Part shown: positions 49,837 through 59,020 of the stretch, in pieces
How the letters are laid out: each line of letters begins with the position of its first letter
Numbering within the stretch: the first letter of the stretch is position 1
Program-made: the position numbers and the translations under genes
Notes under the pieces: model-generated
The model's input: the letters and a program-made list of their open reading frames with translations, nothing else
Database searches by the model: none
Told to the model about the DNA's origin: nothing
Source of the DNA: an uncultured Bilophila sp.
Lineage (GTDB): Bacteria; Desulfobacterota; Desulfovibrionia; Desulfovibrionales; Desulfovibrionaceae
DNA length: 64,000 nt
Assembly: GCA_910585945.1 (NCBI GenBank)
Contig: CAJUHZ010000002.1
Coordinates: 62,001-126,000 of the forward strand
Direction of reading: 5' to 3'

Positions 49837-51516
49837 TCACTCCGCGATCACTTCCCGCGCCTTGTCCAGAGCGGCGTCCAGGGTGGGGAAGATGTTTTCC
49901 TCCCCAATCGCCCGGACAATCCCCACCCGGGCCAGCGTGCGCCGGGCCGGGGCCTGCATGTCGGCAAGGAAGATGCGGCAGTCGGGCGAACGCCGGGCCA
50001 GGAAGGATTCCAGAGCGTGGATGCCTGTCATGTCAATGGCCGGCGTGTTGTGCAAATAGAGAATGAAGACCCTGGGCGGGTTTTCCATGGCTTCCAGCGT
50101 GCGCTGAAAGCGATCGGCCACACCGAAAAAGAGCGGCCCGTTGATGGAAAAAATCTGCACGCCCTCGGGCACGGACTCCCCATGCAGGGGCAGATCGGCC
50201 AGAGCCTCCGGTTCTTCGGCCTTTCCGCCCCGGATCTGGGTGAGATCGCTCATCCGGCGCATGAACAGCAGAGAGGCCAGCACCACGCCCATGTACACGG
50301 CCACGGTAAGATCGAGAATGACCGTCAGGGCAAAGGTCAGCAGCATGACGGACCAGTCCGACTTGGGGCCTTGAAAAACGTGGCGGATGGTCTTCCACCC
50401 GCTCATGTCCCAGGCGACGGTCACGAGCACGGCCGCCAGCGCGGCAAGGGGGATGCGCTCCATGAGCGGGAGCAGCCACATCAGCACGGCCGCCAGAAAA
50501 ATGGAATGCACAATGGCCGAAACCGGCGACTGCGCGCCCGCCCGCACGTTGGTGGCTGTGCGGGCGATGGCCCCGGTGGCGGAAAAGCCGCCAAAGAACA
50601 CGGACGCGATGTTCCCAAGCCCCTGCGCCACCAGTTCGGTATTGGAATTGTGGCGATCCCCGGTCATGCTGTCGGCCACCACGCAGGCCAGCAGGGACTC
50701 GATGCCGGCCAGAAGCGCAATGGTCAGCGCGTCGGGCAGGAGCAGACGGATGCGGTCGAAAGTAACGCCTTCGGGCAGGCTGAACTCGGGCAGGCCCGGC
50801 GTCAGCGCGCCAAAGCGCGATCCGATGGTCTCCACCGGCATTCCCGTCAGGCTGACAAGCAGCGTGGCCGCGACAACGGCCGCCACCGGCGCGGGGATGC
50901 GCGGGATCTTGCGCCGCACCGCCACAATGACGGCCAGGGTGAACAGGGCCACCGTTACCGTCGCCGGGCTGAACGAGGCGGCATTCTGCGCGTACACATG
51001 CCACTTGTCCAGAAACTCCGGCGGCGTGTCGGCCAGCGGCAGGCCGAAGAAATCCTTCATCTGGGAAGAAAAGATGAGCAGGGCAATGCCCGCGGTAAAG
51101 CCCGTGGTCACCGGATAGGGAATGTACTTGATAAGCGCCCCGAGCCGCAGAAGCCCGAAAATGATCAGCATCACCCCGGCCATGAGCGTGGTCAGCACCA
51201 GCCCCTCATACCCGTAGCGGGACACGATGTTGTAGATGATGACCACAAACGCGCCCGTGGGACCGCTGACCGGAAAACGGCTCCCGCTGAAAAAGGCCAT
51301 GACAAAACCGGCCACCACTGCCGTGTACAGGCCGCTCACCGGCGACAGGCCGGAAGCGATGGCGAACGCCAGGGCGAGCGGCAGGGCAACCACCCCCACC
51401 GTCAGGCCGGCGGAAAGATCCTTCAGAAACATCGCGGCCGAATAGCCGTTGCGCATGGTCAGAAAAAGACTCGGCGTCAACGCCGCGCCCACCGCCTTTC
51501 GTATTCCCAGTGACAT
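49837..51516 (-). CDS. SulP family anion transporter with STAS domain
   Basis: A 559-residue inner-membrane protein. The SulP signature VVALPLALAFAIASGLSPVSGLYTAVVAG starts the transmembrane domain of about 12-14 helices (residues 25-400), and the C-terminal 130 residues form a STAS domain (FSINGPLFFGVADRFQRTLEAM, RVFILYLHNTPAIDMTGIHALESF). SulP proteins import sulfate, bicarbonate or related anions. In a sulfur-respiring organism sulfate is attractive, but bicarbonate is equally possible from sequence. A 13-bp-stem hairpin lies 35 bp upstream of its start. Confidence 0.9.
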   Translation of the reverse strand: MSLGIRKAVGAALTPSLFLTMRNGYSAAMFLKDLSAGLTVGVVALPLALAFAIASGLSPVSGLYTAVVAGFVMAFFSGSRFPVSGPTGAFVVIIYNIVSRYGYEGLVLTTLMAGVMLIIFGLLRLGALIKYIPYPVTTGFTAGIALLIFSSQMKDFFGLPLADTPPEFLDKWHVYAQNAASFSPATVTVALFTLAVIVAVRRKIPRIPAPVAAVVAATLLVSLTGMPVETIGSRFGALTPGLPEFSLPEGVTFDRIRLLLPDALTIALLAGIESLLACVVADSMTGDRHNSNTELVAQGLGNIASVFFGGFSATGAIARTATNVRAGAQSPVSAIVHSIFLAAVLMWLLPLMERIPLAALAAVLVTVAWDMSGWKTIRHVFQGPKSDWSVMLLTFALTVILDLTVAVYMGVVLASLLFMRRMSDLTQIRGGKAEEPEALADLPLHGESVPEGVQIFSINGPLFFGVADRFQRTLEAMENPPRVFILYLHNTPAIDMTGIHALESFLARRSPDCRIFLADMQAPARRTLARVGIVRAIGEENIFPTLDAALDKAREVIAE

Positions 51517-51550
51517 GATCCCCTCCCGCGGGTCCGCGAAACGATGACGA

Positions 51551-51579
51551 CAGCCCCCGTTTCAGCGAAACGGGGGCTG
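51551..51579 (-). promoter_or_regulatory. Perfect 13-bp hairpin in the sulP leader
   Basis: CAGCCCCCGTTTC and GAAACGGGGGCTG flank a 3-base loop. There is no downstream T run, so it is not a classical terminator; it could be an attenuator, an mRNA-stabilising stem or a glmS transcript end. Confidence 0.6.
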
Positions 51580-51666
51580 GAAGCGGCGGCATCATAGCGA
51601 GTTTGCGAAAAAAATCAACGCCCCCGATTTCGGGTCATGCCCCGGTTTGGACTCTTGGGGTCTGCC

Positions 51667-51813
51667 ATGTGGGGCGCTGCCCCACGCCCCGCCGGGGGCA
51701 TGATGCCCCCGGTCCCCCGAATGCCGGCCTGGCGCAAAGCGCCAGCCGGCCATTGGGGGTGCAGGGGAATCATTCCCCTGCCGAGGGGTTTGGGGGCGAG
51801 CAGCCCCCACATC
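51667..51813. repeat. R5 palindromic repeat, complete copy (147 bp)
   Basis: Two diverged inverted halves meet at GGCGCAAAGCGCC (51731-51743). Each half runs GTGGGG-CTGC-CCCC, GGGG-ATGAT-CCCC and CCCCC-AATG-CCGGC toward the centre. Single halves or fragments recur at 868-910, 13655-13795, 25112-25205, 31925-31985 and 58940-58985, always between genes. It separates glmS from sulP. Confidence 0.7.
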
Positions 51814-51847
51814 CTGACAGGCAATCATCAAACAAGCTCGCGCCAGC

Positions 51848-53695
51848 TCACTCCACAGTGACGCTTTTGGCCAGATTGCGGGGCTGGTCCACGTCTTTCC
51901 CCAGGGCGTCAGCCATTTCGTAGCTGAAGAGCTGCATGGCCGGCAGGGCGACAAAGCCCGCCAGCGGCCCTTTTACGGCAGGCACTACCCACGGTTCTTC
52001 CACGCCAAGCTCGACGCCGGGGTTGATCAGCGCGATGACCGGGCCGCGTCTGGCCTGCACCTCGATGATGTTGGATTTCGCCTTTGGGAACAGGTTGTCG
52101 CTCAAGGCCACGGCAAAGGTGGGGAAATCAGGCTCAATGAGCGCAATGGGGCCGTGTTTCATCTCTCCGGCCGCGTACCCCTCGGCGTGAATGTAGGAGA
52201 GTTCCTTCAATTTGAGCGCCCCTTCCAGGGCCAGCGGATAGGCAGGCCCCCGCCCGAGGAAAAAGAAACTGCCCGCGGAGGCATACGCGCGCGCCAGGCG
52301 TTGCGCCGTCTCGCGCATGGCGGGCAGGGCGGCCTCAAGAATGTCGGGCAGATCGCGCAAAACCCGGAAGGCGTCGGCCCGCACGGCCTCCGCGCCGGGC
52401 ACGGCCCTGCGTTGCGCGTAATACAGCGCGAGCAGCGCCAGCAAAACCATCTGGCTGCACATGGCCTTGGTGGACGCCACGCTGATCTCCGGCCCGGCCT
52501 GGGTGTAGATGACGGCGTCCGCCTCGCGCGCGATGGAAGAGCCGACCACGTTGCACAGGCCGATGACCGGGCAACCCTTCTCCCGCACCAGACGCAGGGC
52601 GGCCAGCGTATCCGCGGTTTCGCCCGACTGGCTGATGGCAATGGCCATTTCCCCCGGCTCGAACAGCGCCTCGCCGTAGCGGAACTCGGACGCGATCTCG
52701 ACAGTCACCGGCACGCCCGCCCACTGTTCCAGCAGATGCCGGCCCCACAGCCCGGCATGGTACGAAGTGCCGCATGCGATGATCCGCAGCCGTGACGGCA
52801 CGGGCAGGGCGTCAAGCTCGGGCAGAAGCGCCCTGCCCGCCGCGCCGTGGGACGTTTCTTCCACCCGGCCGGCCAGGCAGTCGGCAATGACGCGCGGCTG
52901 CTCGAAAATTTCCTTGAGCATGAAATGCTTGTAGCCGCCGCGCTGCGCCGCCTGCAAATCCCACTGAATGGTCTGAACGCTTTTTTCGCGCGGCGCAAGA
53001 TCGAACAGTCCGAGCACTTCCCACGAATGATCCGTCAGGCGGACGATTTCCCCGTCCTGAAGAAAAACCACATCGCGCGTGTACGGCAGAAAGGCCGGAA
53101 TGTCCGAAGCCACAAAATGCTCCCCGACGCCCACCCCGAGGATCAGCGGCGCGGACATGCGGGCCGCATACACCACGGAAGGTTCCTCCTCCGTCACCAC
53201 CGCCACGGCGTACGCCCCGCGCGCCTGACGCAACGCCCAGGCGAAGCCCTCAAGGAACGACGCCGAGCGGGCGCGCCCCTCGGCAATGAGATGCGCCAGC
53301 ACTTCCGTATCCGTTTCGGATCGGAACTCATAGCCGGCAGCCAGCAGATCCGCCTTCAGTTCCTGATAGTTTTCAATGATGCCATTGTGAATGATGGCCA
53401 GATGTTCCTGACCGCTCCGCCCGCCGCAGTGCGGGTGCGCGTTGCGTTCCACGGGCGCGCCGTGCGTCGCCCAGCGCGTATGCCCGATGCCGGTCACAGC
53501 CAGGGTATTGGGGCAGTGCGCCAGCTTTTCTTCCAGCGCGGCCAGACGGCCCTCCGCCTTGATCACGTTCAGCCTGCCGCCCTGCACAAAGCCGACGCCC
53601 GCGGAATCGTAGCCACGGTATTCGAGACGCCGCAAGCCTTCAACAATGAGAGGAACAGCCGGGCGGTTTCCGGCATAGCCGATGATGCCGCACAT
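51848..53695 (-). CDS. glmS: Glutamine-fructose-6-phosphate aminotransferase (isomerizing)
   Basis: A 615-residue enzyme that makes glucosamine 6-phosphate for peptidoglycan and LPS. The start MCGIIGYAGNRPAVPLIVEGLRRLEYRGYDSAGV gives Cys2, the glutamine amidotransferase nucleophile after Met removal. Two SIS domains follow (IACGTSYHAGLWGRHLLEQ, AISQSGETADTLAAL) and the conserved C-terminus reads DQPRNLAKSVTVE. ATG at 53695 is fixed by MCGI. No glmS ribozyme was recognised in its leader. A lone housekeeping gene between SulP and a divergent lipoprotein. Confidence 0.96.
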   Translation of the reverse strand: MCGIIGYAGNRPAVPLIVEGLRRLEYRGYDSAGVGFVQGGRLNVIKAEGRLAALEEKLAHCPNTLAVTGIGHTRWATHGAPVERNAHPHCGGRSGQEHLAIIHNGIIENYQELKADLLAAGYEFRSETDTEVLAHLIAEGRARSASFLEGFAWALRQARGAYAVAVVTEEEPSVVYAARMSAPLILGVGVGEHFVASDIPAFLPYTRDVVFLQDGEIVRLTDHSWEVLGLFDLAPREKSVQTIQWDLQAAQRGGYKHFMLKEIFEQPRVIADCLAGRVEETSHGAAGRALLPELDALPVPSRLRIIACGTSYHAGLWGRHLLEQWAGVPVTVEIASEFRYGEALFEPGEMAIAISQSGETADTLAALRLVREKGCPVIGLCNVVGSSIAREADAVIYTQAGPEISVASTKAMCSQMVLLALLALYYAQRRAVPGAEAVRADAFRVLRDLPDILEAALPAMRETAQRLARAYASAGSFFFLGRGPAYPLALEGALKLKELSYIHAEGYAAGEMKHGPIALIEPDFPTFAVALSDNLFPKAKSNIIEVQARRGPVIALINPGVELGVEEPWVVPAVKGPLAGFVALPAMQLFSYEMADALGKDVDQPRNLAKSVTVE

Positions 53696-53902
53696 AGGGA
53701 ACTCCTTGCCCGCGCACGACGGGATGGACAAAATTCTCGTTGCGTTTGGCGCGCGTCGCAGTCAGAATGCGATTCACGACGCTTGCGGCCCCGGCGATCC
53801 GGCACTGCCGCGATCAACGAGGCCCGACAGAATGTCAAGGTATAGAGATTTCCGGGAAAAAACAACAAGCCGGCGGCCCTGCCCGGAGCCGCGGGAGAAC
53901 GC

Positions 53903-54151
53903 ATGATGAAACGACGCCTTGTTCTCGTTGCCGCGGCGCTGGCCGCTGTCGGGCTGATGGCGGGCTGTTCCTTCCGCCCCCTTTCCCCTGAAGAAAAAAT
54001 CCGCCGCCTGGACAGAAGCGAATGCGAAGCCGACGCCAACGCCATGATCGGTTCCCGCTTCTACAACGAACTCGCCTGGGACTGGTATTTTGAACGCTGC
54101 ATGAAGCAAAAGGGCTACACCCCGGAGCAGATACGCGAGATGTGGCGCTGA
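53903..54151 (+). CDS. Small lipoprotein (82 residues)
   Basis: A signal peptide with lipobox LMAGC (cleavage before Cys22) is followed by a charged 60-residue mature domain containing two cysteines (SECEADA, FERCMKQKG) that could form a disulfide, and ends EQIREMWR. It is expected to be lipid-anchored in the periplasm or outer membrane. A second in-frame ATG follows the first. It is convergent with the toxin gene, with 7 bp between the stop codons. Confidence 0.72.
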   Translation: MMKRRLVLVAAALAAVGLMAGCSFRPLSPEEKIRRLDRSECEADANAMIGSRFYNELAWDWYFERCMKQKGYTPEQIREMWR

Positions 54152-54158
54152 ACTACAG

Positions 54159-54491
54159 CTAACTGAAAACAGTTATCAGCCTGGCGAGAACTTCCTCCAT
54201 CACGGCAGCCGGAACCTGCTCAAGGCATCTGCCGGATCGCGCCCGCACGTCCAGAGCGCGCGGCTGATCGCAACGCACCACGCCAGTAGTGCGCGTGCCG
54301 CATCCGTCCAGAGACACAGCGAAACCTGCTGTCCGGGCAAAGTTGCCGCCGTTGGTGATCGGCAAGACCACGGGAACCCGCGTCACCCTGTTGAACGCAT
54401 CGGGAGACGCCACAAGCACCGGGCGCGTCCCCTGCTGTTCATGCCCTTCAGTCGGATCAAGGCTCACCAGATAAATGTCGCCGCGCCGCAT
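54159..54491 (-). CDS. MazF/PemK-family toxin (mRNA interferase)
   Basis: A 110-residue protein with MRRGDIYLVSLDPTEGHEQQG (Arg near the start and the Gln-Gly loop), RPVLVASPDAFN, VVLPITNG and RCDQPRALDV, all PemK/ChpB/MazF hallmarks. The family cleaves RNA at short sequences. ATG at 54491 overlaps the antitoxin stop codon by one base (TGATG), so translation is coupled and the ratio controlled. Confidence 0.9.
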   Translation of the reverse strand: MRRGDIYLVSLDPTEGHEQQGTRPVLVASPDAFNRVTRVPVVLPITNGGNFARTAGFAVSLDGCGTRTTGVVRCDQPRALDVRARSGRCLEQVPAAVMEEVLARLITVFS

Positions 54492-54748
54492 CAGGTCAAC
54501 TCTCCGCCCCTGGCCGGTGATGCCGTCCATGCGACGTCTTCTTCGGAAAGAGGCGCGGAAGCATCACATTGGGCCAACAGTTCTTGCAGGCTGTACTTCT
54601 TCCTGACGCCCGGCTCAATAACCAGACGCCCGGATTCCACAGCCATGCTTACCGCCGCCCCCGATTTCATGTGCAGCATTTCCAAAATGGCGGGCGGCAC
54701 AGCCAGCATCACTGAGCCGCCGACTTTCCTGAGATTGCTCGTATACAT
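54491..54748 (-). CDS. MazE/PemI-type antitoxin (SpoVT-AbrB domain)
   Basis: An 85-residue protein: residues 1-50 form a swapped-hairpin AbrB DNA-binding domain (NLRKVGGSVMLAVPPAILEMLHMKSGAAVSMAVESGRLVIEP), and the acidic C-terminus should wrap the toxin. The complex usually represses its own promoter; a 26-bp dyad lies just upstream at 54760-54785. Confidence 0.88.
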   Translation of the reverse strand: MYTSNLRKVGGSVMLAVPPAILEMLHMKSGAAVSMAVESGRLVIEPGVRKKYSLQELLAQCDASAPLSEEDVAWTASPARGGELT

Positions 54749-54759
54749 GACAATTCCCC

Positions 54760-54785
54760 GTAAGTTATATTTTTATATAACTTAC
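54760..54785 (-). promoter_or_regulatory. Operator dyad of the mazEF-type operon
   Basis: GTAAGTTATAT and ATATAACTTAC flank TTTT: a perfect 11-bp inverted repeat 12-37 bp upstream of the antitoxin start, overlapping the expected promoter. The following 196 bp up to 54981 are AT-rich with no gene. Confidence 0.7.
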
Positions 54786-54981
54786 AATCCTCAAACTGAC
54801 AAGCACAGCGCCGGCTGCACGCAGGGCAATCGCATGAAGGCTATAACTATCTGGAATTATGGGATAAATTTTTAAGTATAAAAATTAAAACTTCCAATAA
54901 TATCAAGCGGATACTGTTCTTCGCCCGATTGCCCTGCGGCTGCACGCGGATCGGACTGTTCCTTCCGTCGCCTGGCAAAAA

Positions 54982-56945
54982 TTACCTGATCCTTCTCCAG
55001 CCCTCGCCGCCGTCCACGAAAAGCGTTGTCCATTCCGTGCTGTTTCTGTTGGGCAGTTTCCACCACACCAATGTGCCGCCGTCCGGAAGCGGAACACTGT
55101 TGTCCATGTCGATCACAAAACGTCGTTTGGGCACAAAGAGGAAATACAGCCTGTCCAGCCAGCCGTCGCCCTGCGGCGACACGCGCTCCGCAAACCAGCG
55201 CATGTGCCGGGGCGTGCGATCGCCGGCCGCCGCCAGCGTTATTTTCTTTCCCCGGAGGGCAGAAACCGGCTCCCTGAAAAACAGCAGGGCGGAATGTCGC
55301 TCCTTGCGGGGCGCGGTGCGGACCTCGCGCAGGGTCAGCCCCTCCGCCACGCACATCTTTCCCTGCCATTGCAGCCGATCGCCGGCCGCCATTTCGGGAA
55401 CAAGCCGTTCTCCATTCAAAAGCAGTTCGACCTCTGTAGGGTGATGCGCCCCCTGCCGGTAGATGAGCGCTTCCACAGAGTCGGAGAGGCGCACGATTTC
55501 ATCCGGTTCGCCATTGGCGCGGATTTCCAGATCGCGATTGAGCCTGGAATACGGAGGGCTGCCGGCATTGGCGATCAGCATGTCCACGCGATCCCGCAGC
55601 ATGGATCGCGTTCCGTTGAAGAGAAGATGCGTGTACCCGTACTCATGGACGGGAATCAGCTTCACGCCCTCCCGCGAAAGGATGTTGACCAGTCGGGCGT
55701 CCCAATAACCGGCAATGCCCGTCCGCACCCCTTTGTCGCGGGCCAGATCGTCCAGTTCACGCGCAAGCCGGGGATAGTACGGCGGCCGGATGTCCCGCCA
55801 GGCGTGCCATGCGCCAAGGCACAGGCCAACTACGAGAGAGAGAGAAACGGACAGCCCGTTTTCACGACATTGCGCCTTGCAACGCCGGAGAGCCGTTCCC
55901 GAAGCAGACCCGCAAACAGCAAAACACCGAGGGAATACGGAGCGATCGTCCACAAAAAGACGTATCTTGCCTCGCTTTCGCCCGACAGAGCGACGCCGAG
56001 AAGATTGATCGCCATGCACAGGAGGAAAAACGCCGCGCCCTCCCGTTGCCGCCCTGTTCCGCGCAAGGCCCACGCCAACCCCGCACAGCCGAGCGCAAAC
56101 CAGCATACCGTCAGGGGGGAGGAGAACAGCGCCGCGCCCGTGTCCATGAGAATCAGGCGCAGATGCTTTATCATCCGCCCAAAACCGGGGTTCACAAAGC
56201 TGAGTTTCGGGAAGTTCCGCAGCCAGGCGTCCACCGCCATGCCCGCCAGCCAGGCGCAGGCCATCGCCCCCCACCAGCACGCCCCGGCGACAAAAGGCAG
56301 GCGGCGCGTCCACACTCTCCACGCGATCATCGCCAGAGCGGGAAGGCAAAACCACAGGATAAACAGCGAGTCCGAGGCGATCATCAGCGCAATGCCGGCA
56401 AAGGCGGCCCAATGCCAGATCGGCGAAGGCGCGCGATCCATCCGGCGGAGGAAAAAGCCGCTGGCGAACAGGGCCGCGGACAGCGTCTGGCCATGCGCCA
56501 GCTTGCTGGTGATCATCCAGCCCGCGTAGGGATACGGGTAAAACACGGCAAGCAGCGGGGCCAGCGCGTAGACAATGGCGCGCGAGCGCGGAGAATCGAG
56601 CAGGGGCGCGACCGCATACGCCGCGCTCAGGGCGAAGAGGCAGGCCACGAGACTGCCATGCAGCGCCATGGCCGCATGAACGTCGCCCGTCAGCCAGCGC
56701 AGGGCCATGTATAAAGCAAGTTCCGCATATTGCGCCGCGCCGGGCAGACTCCACAGTTCCCAGGGGTTCCCCTCAATGAACAGATCTCTGTAGATGTCCT
56801 CGCCCATCAGGTTGTCGCTCTCGTACATGCCGGGCATCCCGTAGAGACGGGCGTAGAGCAGAACGCCCGCCGCAAGAAACGCAAGCGTGACGAAAATGCC
56901 GGGCAGGCGCTCTTCAGAGCGACGGGCAACCGAATCCATTATCAT
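54982..56945 (-). pseudogene. Polytopic membrane glycosyltransferase-like gene, frameshifted at a (GA)6 tract (possibly phase-variable)
   Basis: The first part (56945 to the stop at 55830, about 370 residues) has an N-terminal signal-anchor and about ten membrane helices with a YESDNLMGEDIYRDLFIEG loop and SKLAHGQTLSAALF, resembling GT-C/ArnT-like or Wzy-like membrane proteins. It ends in KTGCPFLSLS and a stop within a TC-rich stretch. The second part continues in another frame from LSVSLSLVVGLCLGAWHAW through a soluble domain of about 280 residues to 54982. The switch coincides with (TC)6 on the coding strand (55834-55845). Deleting one TC unit rejoins the frames into about 653 residues. AGGAGG lies seven bases upstream of the start. 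It may be an OFF state, a decayed gene or a sequencing error. Confidence 0.7.
55834..55845 (+). repeat. (GA)6 dinucleotide tract
   Basis: Twelve bases of uninterrupted GA (TC on the coding strand) located exactly where the reading frame of the membrane gene breaks. Loss of one unit or gain of two would restore the frame. Confidence 0.75.
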
Positions 56946-57002
56946 CCATGTTCCTCCTGTTTCCGCCCCTGACCACAACGGAGTCGCTTCACCGCCGTCC
57001 GC

Positions 57003-57030
57003 AAAAAGCCTGCCTTGCGGCAGGCTTTTT
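57003..57030 (-). terminator. Rho-independent terminator
   Basis: AAAAAGCCTGCC pairs with GGCAGGCTTTTT around a TTGC loop. It lies 22 bp after the stop of the unknown 517-residue gene (minus strand) and before the membrane-protein gene on the same strand, so it separates their transcription units. It is symmetrical and can work in either direction. Confidence 0.92.
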
Positions 57031-57051
57031 CATGAATCACGCGGGGGGCGG

Positions 57052-58605
57052 CTACTCTCCGGCGGGCAGCGCCTCAAGCAGGCTTTTGGGGCCCGGCTCG
57101 GCCGAGGCACGAAGCCCCAGGGAGGCGGGGTCAAGCATAAAGCGCATGGCGAGTCCCCCGAGCGGCACGGGAGCGGCGGGGTTCATTTCCACCGTCAGCT
57201 TGCCGGGCTTGTCAAGCATGACGGCCAGGGCCTCTGTGAGACCGGGGACAGACAGGACTTTGTTCGAGTTCAGGACTTCATCCTTCAGCATGGGCAGCAT
57301 AACAGAGGGGGACATGCCTTTGTCTTGCGCCACTACCTGCGCCAAGCGCGGCAGTATGCCCTTGTCGGTAAAGGAGAGCGCTCCCTTTTCAAACACGGTG
57401 CGGGAGGCCCAGTTCATTCCCCAGGCCCGGGGATTTTGCATGAACGAGTCGGCCGGGCCGGTCCCCGCAGCCGTCCGGCAGGTCAGATTGCCCGAGACGC
57501 TTCCAAAATCTCTGAGGTCGGCGTCCAGGGCAAGCGTGCTTGTTCCGGAATCAGGAGCCAGGGCAAGCCGCAGGTCGGCATTCAGGAAAATACTCGCCAC
57601 AACGCTCTTCCTGAACCGCCGGATACCGTCCGGCACGAAAAGATCCTCGATCCGCATGTCAAAACGGACAGGTCCGCCAAGGGCGAGGGCGTTTTCAAAC
57701 CGCTTCAGGGAAAAAATCTTTGTCGGAGCCTTGCTTCCCGGAGCCTGCACGCTGAAGTCCGCATCCGCGAGCCACAGCTTGTCGTACGGCGTGGAGCGCA
57801 GATATTCCCAGGCCAGGGTGCGCAGGGCTTCTTCCTCAGCCGGCTTCAGCATGAGATTGGGGTTTCCGTCGTCCATCCGGCGCACCAGATCCGTGAACAC
57901 GGCCAGCAACCGCGCCGAGGGCAGGCGCATGCGGTTGACGCCGAAGCTGCCGATCCCGCCCTGCACAACTCCAGAAAACTTGAGGTCTTCAGCCAGGTAC
58001 GAGAACGTGGCGTCCCGCATGTCGGAGAGGGTCAGGCGCGCGACGGTGAAATCCACCGCAAGGCCATCCTTCGAATTCTTGCCCTCGTAGTTCGTATAGG
58101 CGATGCGGCCGAAGGAACCATCAAGCAGGGTCTCGAAAAAACGTTCCGAGGACGGATCCTTCTCGTACGCCTCAACGATCCTGCCGAGGTTCTGATGCCA
58201 GTCCTCAATGACGATCTCCTCGATAAAGCCGTCACTGGCGGGGATATCCGGATCATCGCTGACGGATTTCTGGAAGATATCCCGGGCCGTGATGCGAGAA
58301 GCCACACGCGGCCTGCCGGGCGTGGCCGGATCAAGGGCCTTTTCATCCGGATCGTTCACGACGACGCGCCGGATCTTCGTGCTTGTCTCCACCCCCAGGA
58401 TGGTAATGGTGTACGCCACATCCTCAAGCGTCAGCTCATTGCTCAACAGACGATAGCGCACCACGTCACAGGACGCTCCGGCGCTCCCGAGGGCTTCGCG
58501 GACGGAGTTTTCCACCTTGCTTTCCGTCATGGAAACGCCGGCAAAGGCTGCCGCGCCCGCCACGATCAGAACAACGATCCCGATGATCAAACGACGAGTC
58601 TTCAT
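57052..58605 (-). CDS. Unknown membrane-anchored periplasmic protein (517 residues)
   Basis: One N-terminal membrane segment (LIIGIVVLIVAGAAAFAGV, residues 6-24) is followed by a long mixed alpha/beta domain without recognisable family. ENSVREALGSAGASCDVVRYRLLSNELTLEDVAYTI and later ADLRLALAPDSGTSTLALDADLRDFGSVSGNLTC suggest repeated beta strands, somewhat like AsmA-type or lipid-transfer proteins, but this is only a resemblance. The gene follows a 65-residue membrane protein gene by 34 bp, ends at a strong terminator, and is divergent from the RND efflux operon. Confidence 0.6.
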   Translation of the reverse strand: MKTRRLIIGIVVLIVAGAAAFAGVSMTESKVENSVREALGSAGASCDVVRYRLLSNELTLEDVAYTITILGVETSTKIRRVVVNDPDEKALDPATPGRPRVASRITARDIFQKSVSDDPDIPASDGFIEEIVIEDWHQNLGRIVEAYEKDPSSERFFETLLDGSFGRIAYTNYEGKNSKDGLAVDFTVARLTLSDMRDATFSYLAEDLKFSGVVQGGIGSFGVNRMRLPSARLLAVFTDLVRRMDDGNPNLMLKPAEEEALRTLAWEYLRSTPYDKLWLADADFSVQAPGSKAPTKIFSLKRFENALALGGPVRFDMRIEDLFVPDGIRRFRKSVVASIFLNADLRLALAPDSGTSTLALDADLRDFGSVSGNLTCRTAAGTGPADSFMQNPRAWGMNWASRTVFEKGALSFTDKGILPRLAQVVAQDKGMSPSVMLPMLKDEVLNSNKVLSVPGLTEALAVMLDKPGKLTVEMNPAAPVPLGGLAMRFMLDPASLGLRASAEPGPKSLLEALPAGE

Positions 58606-58639
58606 GAATATTCCTTGCAGGATTTGAAAGTTGACACGC

Positions 58640-58837
58640 TCAACGATCCGCGGCCCGGTCTTCCTCCGCCCTGTTGCGGGCGGAGCGCCGGCGCAGACCG
58701 ATGGTCAGGCCGGCCAGAGCGCCGGCAATCATGCCGACGCCGAAAGCCCGCGGCATACTGTCGGAAAAGCCGGCCAGAGCGCCGAAGACCCCGAGGGAAC
58801 CGCCGATGAGAATCCCTCGAATGAGAAAATTTTTCAT
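58640..58837 (-). CDS. Small membrane protein (65 residues)
   Basis: MKNFLIRGILIGGSLGVFGAL and GVGMIAGALAGLTIGLR form two short glycine-rich helices, followed by a basic/acidic tail (RRRSARNRAEEDRAADR). GAGG lies upstream of ATG at 58837. No family recognised. It lies 34 bp before the 517-residue gene and is probably cotranscribed. Between it and the RND operon lies an R5-type hairpin fragment (58940-58985). Confidence 0.55.
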   Translation of the reverse strand: MKNFLIRGILIGGSLGVFGALAGFSDSMPRAFGVGMIAGALAGLTIGLRRRSARNRAEEDRAADR

Positions 58838-59020
58838 GTGTGCGCCTCGTATGGGCAATTGTATGTCACCTGCTTTTGCCATAAAGAAAATGGAAAGTCG
58901 ATTCCGCCCGACGGGCGATCCATGAGAAATGAATTGCGGCATTATGCCCCCGGCCCCCGGTTGCCGACATGGCGCAAGGCGCCGGGCAAACAGATCGGGC
59001 AAACAGATGAGGAGCGTTGC

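Noticed and set aside
53696..53900. glmS ribozyme/riboswitch in the glmS leader
   Set aside because: No conserved ribozyme core was recognised in the minus-strand leader, and the element is rare outside Gram-positives.
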